Shown piece after piece: positions 51,322 to 59,908 of a DNA stretch of 64,000 nt. A program made the translations under genes and the position numbers. This DNA is from Seohaeicola zhoushanensis (GTDB lineage: Bacteria; Pseudomonadota; Alphaproteobacteria; Rhodobacterales; Rhodobacteraceae). The stretch is from NCBI RefSeq assembly GCF_014656415.1, contig NZ_BNCJ01000001.1, positions 227,771 to 291,770 of the forward strand, read 5' to 3'. The notes beneath the pieces are model-generated. The model was not told where the DNA came from. It searched no databases and was given only the letters and a program-made list of their open reading frames with translations. Numbering within the stretch: the first letter of the stretch is position 1; every line of letters begins with the position of its first letter.

Positions 51322-52413
51322 TCAGAGGATGTGGCCGGATTTCTTCGCCTTGGTGTCGAGGTATTTGGCGTTCAGCGGGTTGAGGCCGACCTTGAGCGGC
51401 ACGCGTTCGGCCACCTTGATCCCGGTCTTCTCCATCATCGCCACCTTGGCAGGGTTGTTGGTCAGCAGGCGGACCGAGGAGAAGCCCATCGACTTGAGGA
51501 TATCGGCGCCGAGGCGGAAGTCGCGCTCGTCGTCCTCGAAACCCAGCCGGTGATTGGCTTCGACAGTGTCGAAGCCCTGGTCCTGCAGCGCATAGGCGCG
51601 CATCTTGTTGGCCAGGCCGATGCCGCGCCCTTCCTGGTTGAGGTAGAGCAGCACGCCCGCGCCTTCATCTCCCATGTGCTGGAGCGCGGCGCGCAGCTGC
51701 GGGCCGCAGTCGCATTTCAGCGAGCCGAGCAGGTCGCCGGTGAAACAGGCGGAATGCAGGCGGGCGAGCACCGGCTTGGCGCGGTCGGGGCGGCCGATCT
51801 CGACGGCGTAATGCTCCTCGCCGCCGTCCTCGGGGCGGAAGATGTGCAACCGGCCGGCCTCGGAAACAGAGAGCGGCAGCCGGGCGTTGACCACCGGGTG
51901 CAACGGGCTTCGGTCGGTCAGGTGATCCTGCGCGGCGGCAAGCGAGATGCGGGTAAGACCGTTGTCGCGGGCAAAGGCCGTCGCGTCGGCCAGCGGGACC
52001 GTGACCATCGCCGGAAGCAGGCGCGCCGACTTGGCAAGCTGGATGCCGAGGCGGTGCAGCGCGGCGCCGCCCTCGCGGCGGCTGGCGAGCGGACCTTTCA
52101 TCGGCGTGGCGAGGTCGTCCTCGGGATCGGCCAACGCCGAGATCCAGGTCAGGCCGGCCTCGGCGGGCACGTTGATGCGGGCGAGGTCGCCGTCATAGGC
52201 GCGGGCCTTGAGCGTCTCGGCACGGCGCGCGGTGATCGCCACGGTCAGCTCGGGCGAGAGGGCGCGCATGGCGGCGAGGCGGCGGGCGTCGAGCGTTTCG
52301 GCAGAGGCGGCGAGCAGGGCGTCAGGGCCGTCCTGCAGCACCACCGGCAGGCCCATGCGCAGGTCGGCGCGGGCGCGCGCGAGGAGTTCGGTGATGTCGG
52401 GCAGCAGGGTCAT
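51322..52413 (-). CDS. ribA: GTP cyclohydrolase II with degenerate RibB-like N-terminus
   Basis: 363 aa. First committed enzyme of riboflavin synthesis, opening GTP to a diaminopyrimidine. The C-terminal half (about 170-363) is a complete GTP cyclohydrolase II: zinc cysteines in HSACFTGDLLGSLKCDCG, the catalytic NQEGRGIGL and the Tyr/Arg region. The N-terminal 150 residues have the shape of the DHBP synthase domain (GLPVVLQDGPDALLAASAET) but lack the acidic RENEGD active-site motif, so they are probably inactive. RibBA-derived layout typical of this order. Confidence 0.92.
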   Translation of the reverse strand: MTLLPDITELLARARADLRMGLPVVLQDGPDALLAASAETLDARRLAAMRALSPELTVAITARRAETLKARAYDGDLARINVPAEAGLTWISALADPEDDLATPMKGPLASRREGGAALHRLGIQLAKSARLLPAMVTVPLADATAFARDNGLTRISLAAAQDHLTDRSPLHPVVNARLPLSVSEAGRLHIFRPEDGGEEHYAVEIGRPDRAKPVLARLHSACFTGDLLGSLKCDCGPQLRAALQHMGDEGAGVLLYLNQEGRGIGLANKMRAYALQDQGFDTVEANHRLGFEDDERDFRLGADILKSMGFSSVRLLTNNPAKVAMMEKTGIKVAERVPLKVGLNPLNAKYLDTKAKKSGHIL

Positions 52414-52452
52414 GGCGGCGGTCTTTATCGCGGGTTAGGCCTCTGGTTACGC

Positions 52453-52513
52453 GCAATTCGCAGCAATGTGAAACATTTCCCCCGAAGTGGACACGTCAGC
52501 GTGAACGAATTGC
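52453..52513. promoter_or_regulatory. Inverted repeats between ribA and the response regulator gene
   Basis: Arms GCAATTCG (52453-52460) and CGAATTGC (52506-52513) are perfect inverted repeats, each followed by CAGCAA in the same direction. They lie between two divergent genes. Could be paired operator half-sites, for instance for autoregulation of the downstream regulator. No other structure stands out in the 162-nt gap. Confidence 0.3.
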
Positions 52514-52575
52514 AGCAAATCTTGTCCGGGCGGTCCCGACAAATCATGTGTTAAGCAAGAACAGGAGGCCGCAAC

Positions 52576-53262
52576 ATGGCGCAACTGAAGAAGATTCTGC
52601 TGGTCGACGACGATGACGATCTGCGCGAGGCGCTGAGCGAGCAGCTGGTGATGACCGAGGATTTCGACGTCTTCGAGGCCGGCAGCGGGGCGAAAGCGCT
52701 CGAGCGGGTGCGCGAGGCCTTGTACGACCTCATCATCCTCGACGTGGGCCTGCCCGACACCGACGGGCGCGAGCTGTGCAAGCTGATGCGCAAGCAGGGC
52801 GTGAAGGCGCCGGTGCTGATGCTGACCGGCCATGACAGCGATGCCGACACCATCCTGGGGCTCGATGCCGGGGCCAACGATTACGTCACCAAGCCGTTCA
52901 AGTTCCCGGTGCTGCTGGCGCGCATCCGCGCGCAGCTGCGCCAGCACGAGCAGAGCGAGGACGCGGTGTTCCAGCTCGGCCCCTATACCTTCAAGCCGGC
53001 GATGAAGATGCTGATCACGGCAGACGACAAGAAGATCCGGCTGACCGAGAAGGAAACCAACATCCTCAAGTATCTCTACCGGTCGAGCGACGGCGTGGTG
53101 GCCCGCGACGTGCTGCTGCACGAGGTCTGGGGCTACAACGCCGGCGTCACGACCCATACGCTGGAAACCCATATCTACCGGCTGCGCCAGAAGATCGAGC
53201 CGGACCCGTCGAACGCCCGGCTGCTGGTGACCGAAAGCGGCGGCTATCGGCTGGTGGCGTGA
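52576..53262 (+). CDS. Orphan OmpR-type response regulator
   Basis: 228 aa. Receiver domain with acidic cluster DDDDD (11-15), Asp56 in LIILDVGLPDTDGREL, and Lys in YVTKPFKFP; winged-helix DNA-binding domain (about 130-228) ending TESGGYRLV. Strong ribosome site AGGAGG. No kinase gene is adjacent. Sequence of this type is highly conserved in Rhodobacterales; it could be the essential envelope regulator CenR, but I cannot confirm it from sequence alone. Closed by a strong terminator. Confidence 0.9.
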   Translation: MAQLKKILLVDDDDDLREALSEQLVMTEDFDVFEAGSGAKALERVREALYDLIILDVGLPDTDGRELCKLMRKQGVKAPVLMLTGHDSDADTILGLDAGANDYVTKPFKFPVLLARIRAQLRQHEQSEDAVFQLGPYTFKPAMKMLITADDKKIRLTEKETNILKYLYRSSDGVVARDVLLHEVWGYNAGVTTHTLETHIYRLRQKIEPDPSNARLLVTESGGYRLVA

Positions 53263-53352
53263 TCCGGATCACAGACGCCGATTCGGTTTTGACCTAGGGT
53301 AAACGCATCCCGTCGCATATCCGGGTAATGATATGCTCCTCCCTGTTGGACT

Positions 53353-53380
53353 GGCCGGGCCTTGTGCCCGGCCTTTTTTT
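53353..53380 (+). terminator. Terminator of the orphan response regulator
   Basis: Stem GGCCGGGC / GCCCGGCC, loop CTTGT, then seven T. Classic intrinsic terminator. Confidence 0.95.
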
Positions 53381-53409
53381 CTCGCAGACCTGCGGCAAGG
53401 GAGAGGCGC

Positions 53410-54372
53410 ATGATCCGATGGCTGGTCCGTGGAGTGCTGGTTCTGCTGCTTGCGGCCGTGGTCGCGGCGGCGGGGTTCCGCATCGCCGCCAGCCTGCGCG
53501 AGCGGCAGGAAGCCGAGGCGGTCCTGCCCGAGGGCGGGCGGCTGGTCGAGACCGGGGCGGGGCGTATCTTCGTGATGGAGGCGGGCGAGGGGCCGGCGGT
53601 GCTCTTCGTGCATGGGACGGCGGCCTGGTCGGGGCTGTGGCGCCCGACGCTGGAGGCCGTGGCGGCGCGGGGCTATCGGGCGATTGCCTTCGACCTGCCG
53701 CCGTTCGGCTTTTCCGAGCGGGCGACGGATGGCGATTACGCGCGGCGCAGTCAGGCCGCGCGGATCCTTGCGCTGGTACAGGCGCTGGAGGTGCGGCCGG
53801 TGCTGGTGGCGCATAGCTTTGGCGCGGCGCCGGGGGTCGAGGCGGTGATGGCCGAGCCGGCCGCCTTTGCGGGGCTGGTGGTCGTCGACGGCGCGGTGGG
53901 GCTGGACGCCCCGGCGCGCGGGCTGCCGGCGCTGCTGCAGCCGATGTGGCTGCGCGAGGCGGCGCTCTCGCTGACCGCGACCAACCCGCTGCTGACGCGG
54001 CAGCTGCTGGCAAGCCTGCTGCACGTCAAGGCGGCGGCGACGCCGGACATCGCGGAGTTGCTGCAGCGGCCGATGGTGCGACGGGGCAGTACCCGGGCCT
54101 TCGCCGAGTGGCTGCCGTCGCTGCTTGTGCCGGATCCGGACGCCCGGAGCGCGCGGCCCGAGGGCTGGGCGGCGCTGCCGGCGGGCGCGGAACTGATCTG
54201 GGGCGACAGGGACAGCGTGACCCCGCTGGCGCAGGGCGAGGCGCTGGCGGCGCTGGCCCCGGAGGCGCATCTGCAGGTGCTGGAGGGCGTTGGCCATATC
54301 CCGCAGATCGAGGCGCCGGAACCCTTCCGGGCGGCACTGCTGGCGGCCTTGGACAGGATCGTCGCGCGGTGA
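53410..54372 (+). CDS. Membrane-anchored alpha/beta hydrolase
   Basis: 320 aa. One N-terminal hydrophobic helix (LVRGVLVLLLAAVVAAAGF) followed by an alpha/beta hydrolase fold. Oxyanion-loop HGTAAW, nucleophile Ser in VAHSFGAAP (instead of GxSxG), and catalytic His in EGVGHIPQIEAPEPF. Substrate unknown. ATG 53410 follows AAGGGAGAGG. Its stop overlaps the start of the transporter gene (GTGA). Confidence 0.85.
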   Translation: MIRWLVRGVLVLLLAAVVAAAGFRIAASLRERQEAEAVLPEGGRLVETGAGRIFVMEAGEGPAVLFVHGTAAWSGLWRPTLEAVAARGYRAIAFDLPPFGFSERATDGDYARRSQAARILALVQALEVRPVLVAHSFGAAPGVEAVMAEPAAFAGLVVVDGAVGLDAPARGLPALLQPMWLREAALSLTATNPLLTRQLLASLLHVKAAATPDIAELLQRPMVRRGSTRAFAEWLPSLLVPDPDARSARPEGWAALPAGAELIWGDRDSVTPLAQGEALAALAPEAHLQVLEGVGHIPQIEAPEPFRAALLAALDRIVAR

Positions 54373-55232
54373 CGGCAGAGCTTTTCCTGATCGCGGTGGC
54401 GGCGGCCAGTTTCTATGCGCTGGGGATCGTGATGGCCCCTTTCGGGCTGCGCCATGTCAGCGCGCTGTCGGGTGGGGCGATCTCGGTGCCGACCAGCGCG
54501 CTGCTCTTGCTGGCGGTCTCGCCAGTGACGGTGGATTGGGGGAACTGGGACAACCACAGCGCGGCGATCTTCGCGGCGGGCGGGTTGTTCTATCCCGCCG
54601 GCGTCACCCTGCTGAACTTTGCCGGCAACCGGCGGCTGGGGCCGAACCTGACGGCGGCGGTGGGCAACGTGACACCGCTTTTCGCCATCGGGCTGGCGAT
54701 GGTCTTCCTGGGCGAGAGCCTGCGCTGGGCGCAGGTGGGCGGCATCGCGGTGCTGTTCGCCGGGCTGGCGGTGATCGCCGCCGACCGGGTGCGCAGCCAT
54801 CCGACGGCAACGCTCTGGCTGCTCGGCATCCCGCTGGCGGCGGCGGTGCTGCGGGGCGGAGCGCAACCGCTGGTGAAGGCAGGGCTGGCCGGATGGCCGA
54901 ATGCCTTCGCCGCCGCCACGCTGGCCTATGTGGTCTCGGCCAGCCTGATCCTGCTGGCCTACCTCGTGCTGGGCCGCAACGGGCCGGCACGGACCCTGCC
55001 GGGGGTGCTGTGGTTCGTCGCCATCGGCACCGCAAACGGCATGTCGCTGTTGCTGCTCTACGTCGCGCTGTCGATGGGTGCGGTGAGCCTGGTGGCCCCG
55101 GTCTTTGCCTGCTATCCGCTGATCACCTATGCGATCAACCGCCTGGTCCTGCAGCAGCGCGACGTGACCGCACGGGGCATGCTCGGGATCGGGCTGACGG
55201 TAGTCGGCGTCGTGGCGCTGCTGGTGCTTTGA
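54369..55232 (+). CDS. DMT/EamA-type transporter
   Basis: 287 aa with about ten hydrophobic helices in two EamA halves. The repeat ends NVTPLFAIGLAMVFLGESLRW and APVFACYPLITYAINRLVLQQRD show the usual loop before helix 5/10. Start is GTG at 54369 overlapping the hydrolase stop; the ATG-based frame beginning earlier reads through the hydrolase gene. Substrate unknown. Confidence 0.85.
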   Translation: MTAELFLIAVAAASFYALGIVMAPFGLRHVSALSGGAISVPTSALLLLAVSPVTVDWGNWDNHSAAIFAAGGLFYPAGVTLLNFAGNRRLGPNLTAAVGNVTPLFAIGLAMVFLGESLRWAQVGGIAVLFAGLAVIAADRVRSHPTATLWLLGIPLAAAVLRGGAQPLVKAGLAGWPNAFAAATLAYVVSASLILLAYLVLGRNGPARTLPGVLWFVAIGTANGMSLLLLYVALSMGAVSLVAPVFACYPLITYAINRLVLQQRDVTARGMLGIGLTVVGVVALLVL

Positions 55233-55302
55233 GCGGGATGCGGGTTTAACCTCTCCCGCAAAGACCATAAGGTCCGCCGCGACACCTTGCGGAGACTGAC
55301 CC

Positions 55303-56091
55303 ATGACCTTCACGCTCGCCACCTGGAACATCAACTCGGTCCGCCTGCGCGAACCGCTGGTGCTGAAGCTGCTGGCCGAGGAGAAGCCCGACGTGCTCTG
55401 CCTGCAGGAGTGCAAGTCGCCGGTCGAGAAGATCCCGCTCGAGGGGATGCGGGCGCTGGGCTATACCCACATGGTTGGCCGGGGGCAGAAGGGCTATAAC
55501 GGGGTGGCCATCTTCTCGCGCATGCCGATCACCGAGGTGAGCGCGGCGGATCATGCGAGCCTGGGTCATGCGCGCCATATCGCGGGGCGGCTGGAGAACG
55601 GCGTCATCATCCACAACTACTATGTGCCCGCCGGGGGCGACGTGCCCGACCGTGAGGTGAACGTGAAGTTCGGCCAGAAGCTCGACTATCTGACCGAGAT
55701 GCGCGACGCCTTCCACGGCGAGCGGCCCGAGAAGGCGATCCTGGTGGGCGACCTGAACATCGCCCCGCGCGAGGACGATGTGTGGGATCACAAGAAGCTG
55801 CTCAAGATCGTCAGCCATACCCCGATCGAGGTGGAGCACCTGGCCCAGACGCAGGACGCCGGGCGCTGGGTCGACGTGACCCGGCAGGACATCCCCGACG
55901 GGCGGCTCTATTCCTGGTGGTCCTATCGCGCGGCCGATTGGGACGCGGCCGACAAGGGACGGCGGCTGGACCACATCTGGGCCACGCCCGACATCTCGAA
56001 CGCCGCGCATTCGAGCCGCATCCTGCGGGCAGCGCGCGGCTGGGAGCAACCCTCGGACCACGCGCCGGTCTTCGCGACCTTCGACCTGTGA
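55303..56091 (+). CDS. xthA: Exodeoxyribonuclease III
   Basis: 262 aa. AP endonuclease/3'-exonuclease of base-excision repair. Metal and catalytic motifs NINSVR, LQECK, YTHMVGRGQKGYNGVAIFSR, VGDLNIAP and the final SDHAP are all present. The gene stands alone between the transporter gene and the convergent aminotransferase gene, 9 nt apart. Confidence 0.96.
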   Translation: MTFTLATWNINSVRLREPLVLKLLAEEKPDVLCLQECKSPVEKIPLEGMRALGYTHMVGRGQKGYNGVAIFSRMPITEVSAADHASLGHARHIAGRLENGVIIHNYYVPAGGDVPDREVNVKFGQKLDYLTEMRDAFHGERPEKAILVGDLNIAPREDDVWDHKKLLKIVSHTPIEVEHLAQTQDAGRWVDVTRQDIPDGRLYSWWSYRAADWDAADKGRRLDHIWATPDISNAAHSSRILRAARGWEQPSDHAPVFATFDL

Positions 56092-56100
56092 GGGAGGCGG

Positions 56101-56964
56101 TCAGCCGGCGCTGGCCGCCCAGTCCCAATACATCTCGCGCACCCGGCGGGTGACCGGGCCGACCTGGTACTGCCGGTCCTCGAAGGCGGTGACCGGCGTG
56201 ACCTTGTTCATGTTGCCCGACAGGAACACCTCGTCCGCCGCCTCGAAATCGGCAAAGCTCAGCACGGTTTCATGCACCGCCATCCCGTCGGCGCGCATGT
56301 TGCCCATGTGGCGGGCGCGGGTGATGCCGGCCAGGAAGGTGCCGTTGGCGATGGGGGTAAAGACCTCGCCGTCCTTGACCATGAAGACGTTGGCGGTGGC
56401 GCTTTCGGCGACATTGCCCATGGCGTCGGCCACCAGGGCGTTGGTGAAGCCCTTCGAGCGCGCCTCGACCAGCATCCGGGCGTTGTTGGGATAAAGGCAG
56501 CCGGCCTTGGCATTGACCACCGCGTCCTCCAGCACCGGGCGGCGGAAGCGGGTGCGGGTCAGCGTCGCCGAGGCCTCGGGCGCGGCCATGGGGATCTCCT
56601 CCAGGCAGATGGCAAAACCGGTGGTATCGCTGTTCGGCACGATGGCGGTGACGTCGCCGTCGATGCCCCAGTACATCGGACGGATATAGACCGCCGAGCC
56701 CTTGTCATAACCCGCCAGCCCCTCGCGCACGATGGCGACCATGTCCTCGGCCGAAACGGTCGGCGTCAGCATCAGCGCCTGGGCCGAACGGTTGACCCGG
56801 GCACAATGCGCCTCCAGGTCCGGCGCCAGGCCGTTGACATAGCGCGCCCCGTCGAACACGCCCGAGCCGAGCCATGCGCCGTGGTCGGCGGCCCGCATGA
56901 TCGGCGTGTCGCCCTCGTGCCAGCTGCCTTCGAAATAGGTGCGGATGTTCTTGCCGGTCGCCAT
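56101..56964 (-). CDS. ilvE: Branched-chain amino acid aminotransferase
   Basis: 287 aa, fold-type IV PLP enzyme. It transfers amino groups between Leu/Ile/Val and 2-oxoglutarate. PLP Lys lies in VVNAKAGCLYPNN, followed by ALVADAMGNVAES and the phosphate-binding TFLAGITRAR. The short form (under 300 aa) could also be a D-amino-acid or 4-amino-4-deoxychorismate relative; the match to the IlvE-like group of this order seems best. Confidence 0.88.
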   Translation of the reverse strand: MATGKNIRTYFEGSWHEGDTPIMRAADHGAWLGSGVFDGARYVNGLAPDLEAHCARVNRSAQALMLTPTVSAEDMVAIVREGLAGYDKGSAVYIRPMYWGIDGDVTAIVPNSDTTGFAICLEEIPMAAPEASATLTRTRFRRPVLEDAVVNAKAGCLYPNNARMLVEARSKGFTNALVADAMGNVAESATANVFMVKDGEVFTPIANGTFLAGITRARHMGNMRADGMAVHETVLSFADFEAADEVFLSGNMNKVTPVTAFEDRQYQVGPVTRRVREMYWDWAASAG

Positions 56965-57033
56965 GGTCGCCTCCCTGTTCAGCGCGCCGACCCTAGGGCG
57001 GATGCGGCGCCGAGGTCCAGACCGGAAGCGGCC

Positions 57034-57504
57034 TCAGTCGTAACGTCCGCGCTGCCGCAGCCGGGTTTCGCGCAGGGTCTCGACCAGCATTGCAGTCAAC
57101 AGGCCGAAGATCAGCAGGCCATTGGCCGCCGCCATCCCGCCGAGCAGCCGCCATTCGACCGGCAAGAGGATGTCGCCGAAACCCAGGGTGGTGAAGGCGA
57201 CCATCGCGAAATAGACCGAGGCCTCGAGCGTGATGAACATGTCGAGCGCCCAGAGCGCAAGGGCCCAGATCCAGACCGAGGCGGTCATCACCAGCAGCGT
57301 CCAGAGCATGACGGCCGAGATTACCGCGATCAGCCGCGGCCCGTGCGGGCGGCGGACGACCCACTGGTGCGTTTTCACCAGGAAGATCTCCAGCCCCCAC
57401 CAGCTGAGCGCCGCGGCCAGCGACGTCACCCCGATCAGACCGCTTCCCAGCACAAGCTGGATCAGCATTGCGTCACCATGTTCGCCCGCTTCTCCGTTGG
57501 CCAC
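57034..57504 (-). CDS. Small ion channel (K+ channel type)
   Basis: 156 aa. About four hydrophobic segments with a pore loop and selectivity filter VAFTTLGFGD between the last two, as in two-helix-pore potassium channels. No regulatory RCK domain. The start is GTG 57504 or ATG 57468; the latter would begin MLIQLVLGSG just before the first helix and is equally plausible. It lies between ilvE and the kyn genes. Confidence 0.8.
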   Translation of the reverse strand: MANGEAGEHGDAMLIQLVLGSGLIGVTSLAAALSWWGLEIFLVKTHQWVVRRPHGPRLIAVISAVMLWTLLVMTASVWIWALALWALDMFITLEASVYFAMVAFTTLGFGDILLPVEWRLLGGMAAANGLLIFGLLTAMLVETLRETRLRQRGRYD

Positions 57505-57588
57505 AAAGACTAGGATGGCGGGGTATTCGCCGTCCAGTCCGCCGCGGGTGAATTCCTGCGAATTTTGGAATGTTTTCGCTAACGCCGG

Positions 57589-58422
57589 TTAAAGGCCGGT
57601 GCGCAGGTGCCAGAGCTCGGGGAAGAGTTCGACCTCGAGCATCCGCTTGAGATAGCTCACCCCGCCGGTGCCGCCGGTGCCGCGCTTGAAGCCGATCACC
57701 CGTTCGACCGTGGTCACGTGGTTGAAGCGCCAGCGGCGGAAGTAGTCTTCGAGGTCCACCAGCTTCTCGGCCAGCTCGTAGAGCGTCCAGTAGGTCTGCG
57801 GCGCGTGGTAGACCTTGCTCCAGGCGGCCATCACAGCCTCGTTCTCGGCATGGGGCGCGGCAAGGTCACGGCTCAGCACCTCGGCGGGCAGCGGGATCGC
57901 GGCGTTCAGCGCCCGGAGCGCCACGTCATAGATCGAGGGCTGCGCCAGCTCGGCCTCCAGCATGGCCAGGATCTCGGGCCGATGCGCATGGGGGCGCAGC
58001 ATGGCGGCGTTGCGGTTGCCCAGGATGAACTCGATCTGGCGATACTGGAACGACTGGAACCCCGAGGACTGCCCCAGTGCCGCGCGGAAGGTCGAGTAAT
58101 CCGATGGCGTCATCGTGCGCAGCACGTCCCAGGCGCTGTTGAGCTGCTCGAAGATCCGGCTGACCCGCGCCAGCATCTTGAAGGCCGGGCGCACATCGGG
58201 CTGCGCCAGCGCGACGCGCGCCGCCGAAAGCTCGTGGATCGCCAACCGCATCCAGAGTTCCGAGGTCTGGTGCTGGATGATGAAGAGCATCTCGTCATGT
58301 GCGTCCGAGAGCGGCGACTGGGCACCAAGCACCCGGTCGATCTGCAGGTAGTCGCCATAGGACATGCGGCCGTCGAAGGCCATCTGCGCGCCCTCGCGGG
58401 CCGGGTCGTAGGGGTCGCTCAT
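57589..58422 (-). CDS. kynA: Tryptophan 2,3-dioxygenase
   Basis: 277 aa. Heme enzyme opening the indole ring of tryptophan to N-formylkynurenine. [16 protein letters not shown], the [15 protein letters not shown] helix and the [18 protein letters not shown] region with the axial His are diagnostic. It follows kynU by 25 nt on the same transcript. The formamidase gene kynB is not adjacent. Confidence 0.96.
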   Translation of the reverse strand: MSDPYDPAREGAQMAFDGRMSYGDYLQIDRVLGAQSPLSDAHDEMLFIIQHQTSELWMRLAIHELSAARVALAQPDVRPAFKMLARVSRIFEQLNSAWDVLRTMTPSDYSTFRAALGQSSGFQSFQYRQIEFILGNRNAAMLRPHAHRPEILAMLEAELAQPSIYDVALRALNAAIPLPAEVLSRDLAAPHAENEAVMAAWSKVYHAPQTYWTLYELAEKLVDLEDYFRRWRFNHVTTVERVIGFKRGTGGTGGVSYLKRMLEVELFPELWHLRTGL

Positions 58423-58447
58423 GGGATCAGGTCCTGGAAAAATGGGG

Positions 58448-59641
58448 TCACGTCACCGCCTGGCGCACCTGGAACTCGGGACGGTCATAGGCGCGGGTCT
58501 CGAAGACCTCGGCGATGATGCGGGCGGCGGCGCGGATGTCGCCCTCGTCGAGATAGAGCGGGGTGATGCCGAAACGCATGATGTCGGGGGCGCGGAAATC
58601 GCCGATCACGCCGCGCGCAATCAGGGCCTGCATCGCGGCATAACCCTGCTCGAAGCGGAAGGAGACCTGGCTGCCGCGTGCCGAACCATCGCGCGGGCTG
58701 GCGAGCGTCAACTGCGGGCAGGCGGCCTCGACCTCGGCGATGAAGAGGTCCGACAGCTCGATGCAACGCCGCCTCAGGGCCTGCATGTCGACCCCCTCCC
58801 AGATGTCCAGCGCCGCGGCCAGCGCGGTCATCTGGATCACCGGCGGGGTGCCGACGCGCATCCGTTCGACCCCTGTGCCGGGGCGATAGTCGAGGTCGAA
58901 AGCGAAGGGCGCGGCATGGCCGAGCCAGCCCGAGAGCGCCGGCAGGGCGTTGCCGGCATGGCGGGGCGCGACGTAGATGAAGGCCGGCGCGCCGGGGCCG
59001 CCGTTGAGGAACTTGTAGGTGCAGCCCACCGCGAAATCTGCCCCCGCGCCCGCCAGATCCACTGGCAGCGCCCCGGCGGAATGGGCCAGATCCCAGACCG
59101 TCACCACGCCGGCGGCATGGGCCTGCGCGGTCAGCGCCGCCATGTCGTGCTTGCGCCCGGTGCGATAGTCGACCTCGGTCAGCATCAGCACCGCGATCTC
59201 GTCGGTGATTGCCGCGGCCACTTCTTCCGGCGCGACGACGCGCAGCTCGAACCCCTCGCCCAGCAGCCTGACCAGGCCCGAGGCCATGTAGAGATCGGAG
59301 GGGAAGTTACCGCTGTCCGAGAGGATCACCCGGCGGTCCGGGTTCAGCGCCAGCGCGGCGGCGAGCGCCTGGTAGACCTTGATCGAGAGCGTGTCGCCGA
59401 CGGTGACATGGCCCGGCTCTGCCCCGATCAGCCGCCCGATCCGGTCGCCCAGCTCCATCGGCATCGCCATCCATCCGCCGAGGTTCCAGCCGGTGATCAG
59501 CATCTCGCCCCATTGCGCGCCCAGCATCTCGGCCACGCGCCCCGGCGCGGCCTTGGGCAGCGGGCCAAGCGAATTGCCGTCGAGGTAGAGCACCCCCTCG
59601 GGCAGGTGGAACATGGACTTGGTGGCGGCGAAATCGGTCAT
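58448..59641 (-). CDS. kynU: Kynureninase
   Basis: 397 aa. PLP enzyme cleaving kynurenine to anthranilate and alanine. [12 protein letters not shown] at the N-terminus and [16 protein letters not shown] with the PLP Lys are family hallmarks. First gene of kynU-kynA; a short palindrome 27 nt upstream is a candidate operator. Anthranilate made here could feed the Trp route, though the trp operon is mostly elsewhere. Confidence 0.96.
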   Translation of the reverse strand: MTDFAATKSMFHLPEGVLYLDGNSLGPLPKAAPGRVAEMLGAQWGEMLITGWNLGGWMAMPMELGDRIGRLIGAEPGHVTVGDTLSIKVYQALAAALALNPDRRVILSDSGNFPSDLYMASGLVRLLGEGFELRVVAPEEVAAAITDEIAVLMLTEVDYRTGRKHDMAALTAQAHAAGVVTVWDLAHSAGALPVDLAGAGADFAVGCTYKFLNGGPGAPAFIYVAPRHAGNALPALSGWLGHAAPFAFDLDYRPGTGVERMRVGTPPVIQMTALAAALDIWEGVDMQALRRRCIELSDLFIAEVEAACPQLTLASPRDGSARGSQVSFRFEQGYAAMQALIARGVIGDFRAPDIMRFGITPLYLDEGDIRAAARIIAEVFETRAYDRPEFQVRQAVT

Positions 59642-59667
59642 CGGGATCTCCGGCGGCGCGCGATAGA

Positions 59668-59685
59668 TACTTTAAGCATAAAGTA
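59668..59685 (-). promoter_or_regulatory. Palindrome upstream of kynU
   Basis: TACTTTA-AGCA-TAAAGTA, a perfect 7-4-7 inverted repeat ending 27 nt before the kynU ATG. Its AT-rich character stands out from the surrounding GC-rich DNA. Plausible operator for a kynurenine-pathway regulator (Lrp/AsnC-type KynR regulates such operons in other bacteria). Confidence 0.55.
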
Positions 59686-59750
59686 AATCCCCTCTACACC
59701 CTGTCCAGCGCCCTGTCCAGCGGTCCACGCTCGGTGGCTGCTGTCGCCTT

Positions 59751-59765
59751 GGGGGCGCCGCCCCC
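59751..59765. repeat. GGGGGC-CG-CCCCC palindrome, copy 3
   Basis: GGGGGCGCCGCCCCC, followed by a weak match to the GTATTT/AAAGAAGAAA repeat at 59784-59806. Preceded by the direct repeat CCTGTCCAGCG at about 59700-59722. Part of the 267-nt kynU-pheT gap. Confidence 0.45.
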
Positions 59766-59856
59766 ATATCCCACATCTTCAACAGACTGGTATCAGGAAA
59801 GAAGAAAAAGGGGGGGTGCAGTGGGCGGTTGAGCCCTGTCCCGGATTCACTCCCCC

Positions 59857-59874
59857 GGAATATGTATATATTCC
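59857..59874. repeat. AT-rich 7-4-7 palindrome in the kynU-pheT gap
   Basis: GGAATAT-GTAT-ATATTCC, with the same 7-4-7 layout as the kynU palindrome but a different sequence. It partly overlaps the ATTCCAGT block of the repeat at 59870. Could be a protein-binding site or a weak transcript-end hairpin of pheT. Confidence 0.4.
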
Positions 59875-59904
59875 AGTTACTTGACCCCCCGTCCTAGCTG
59901 GGAC
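59870..59904 (+). repeat. Short repeated element after pheT, copy 2
   Basis: ATTCCAGT, TTACT, TGACCCCCC, then GTCCTAGCTGGGAC (59891-59904). Same block order as the element at 4333-4366 after imuB, 55 kb away. Begins 5 nt past the pheT stop on the minus strand. Confidence 0.5.
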
Positions 59905-59908
59905 GCCT

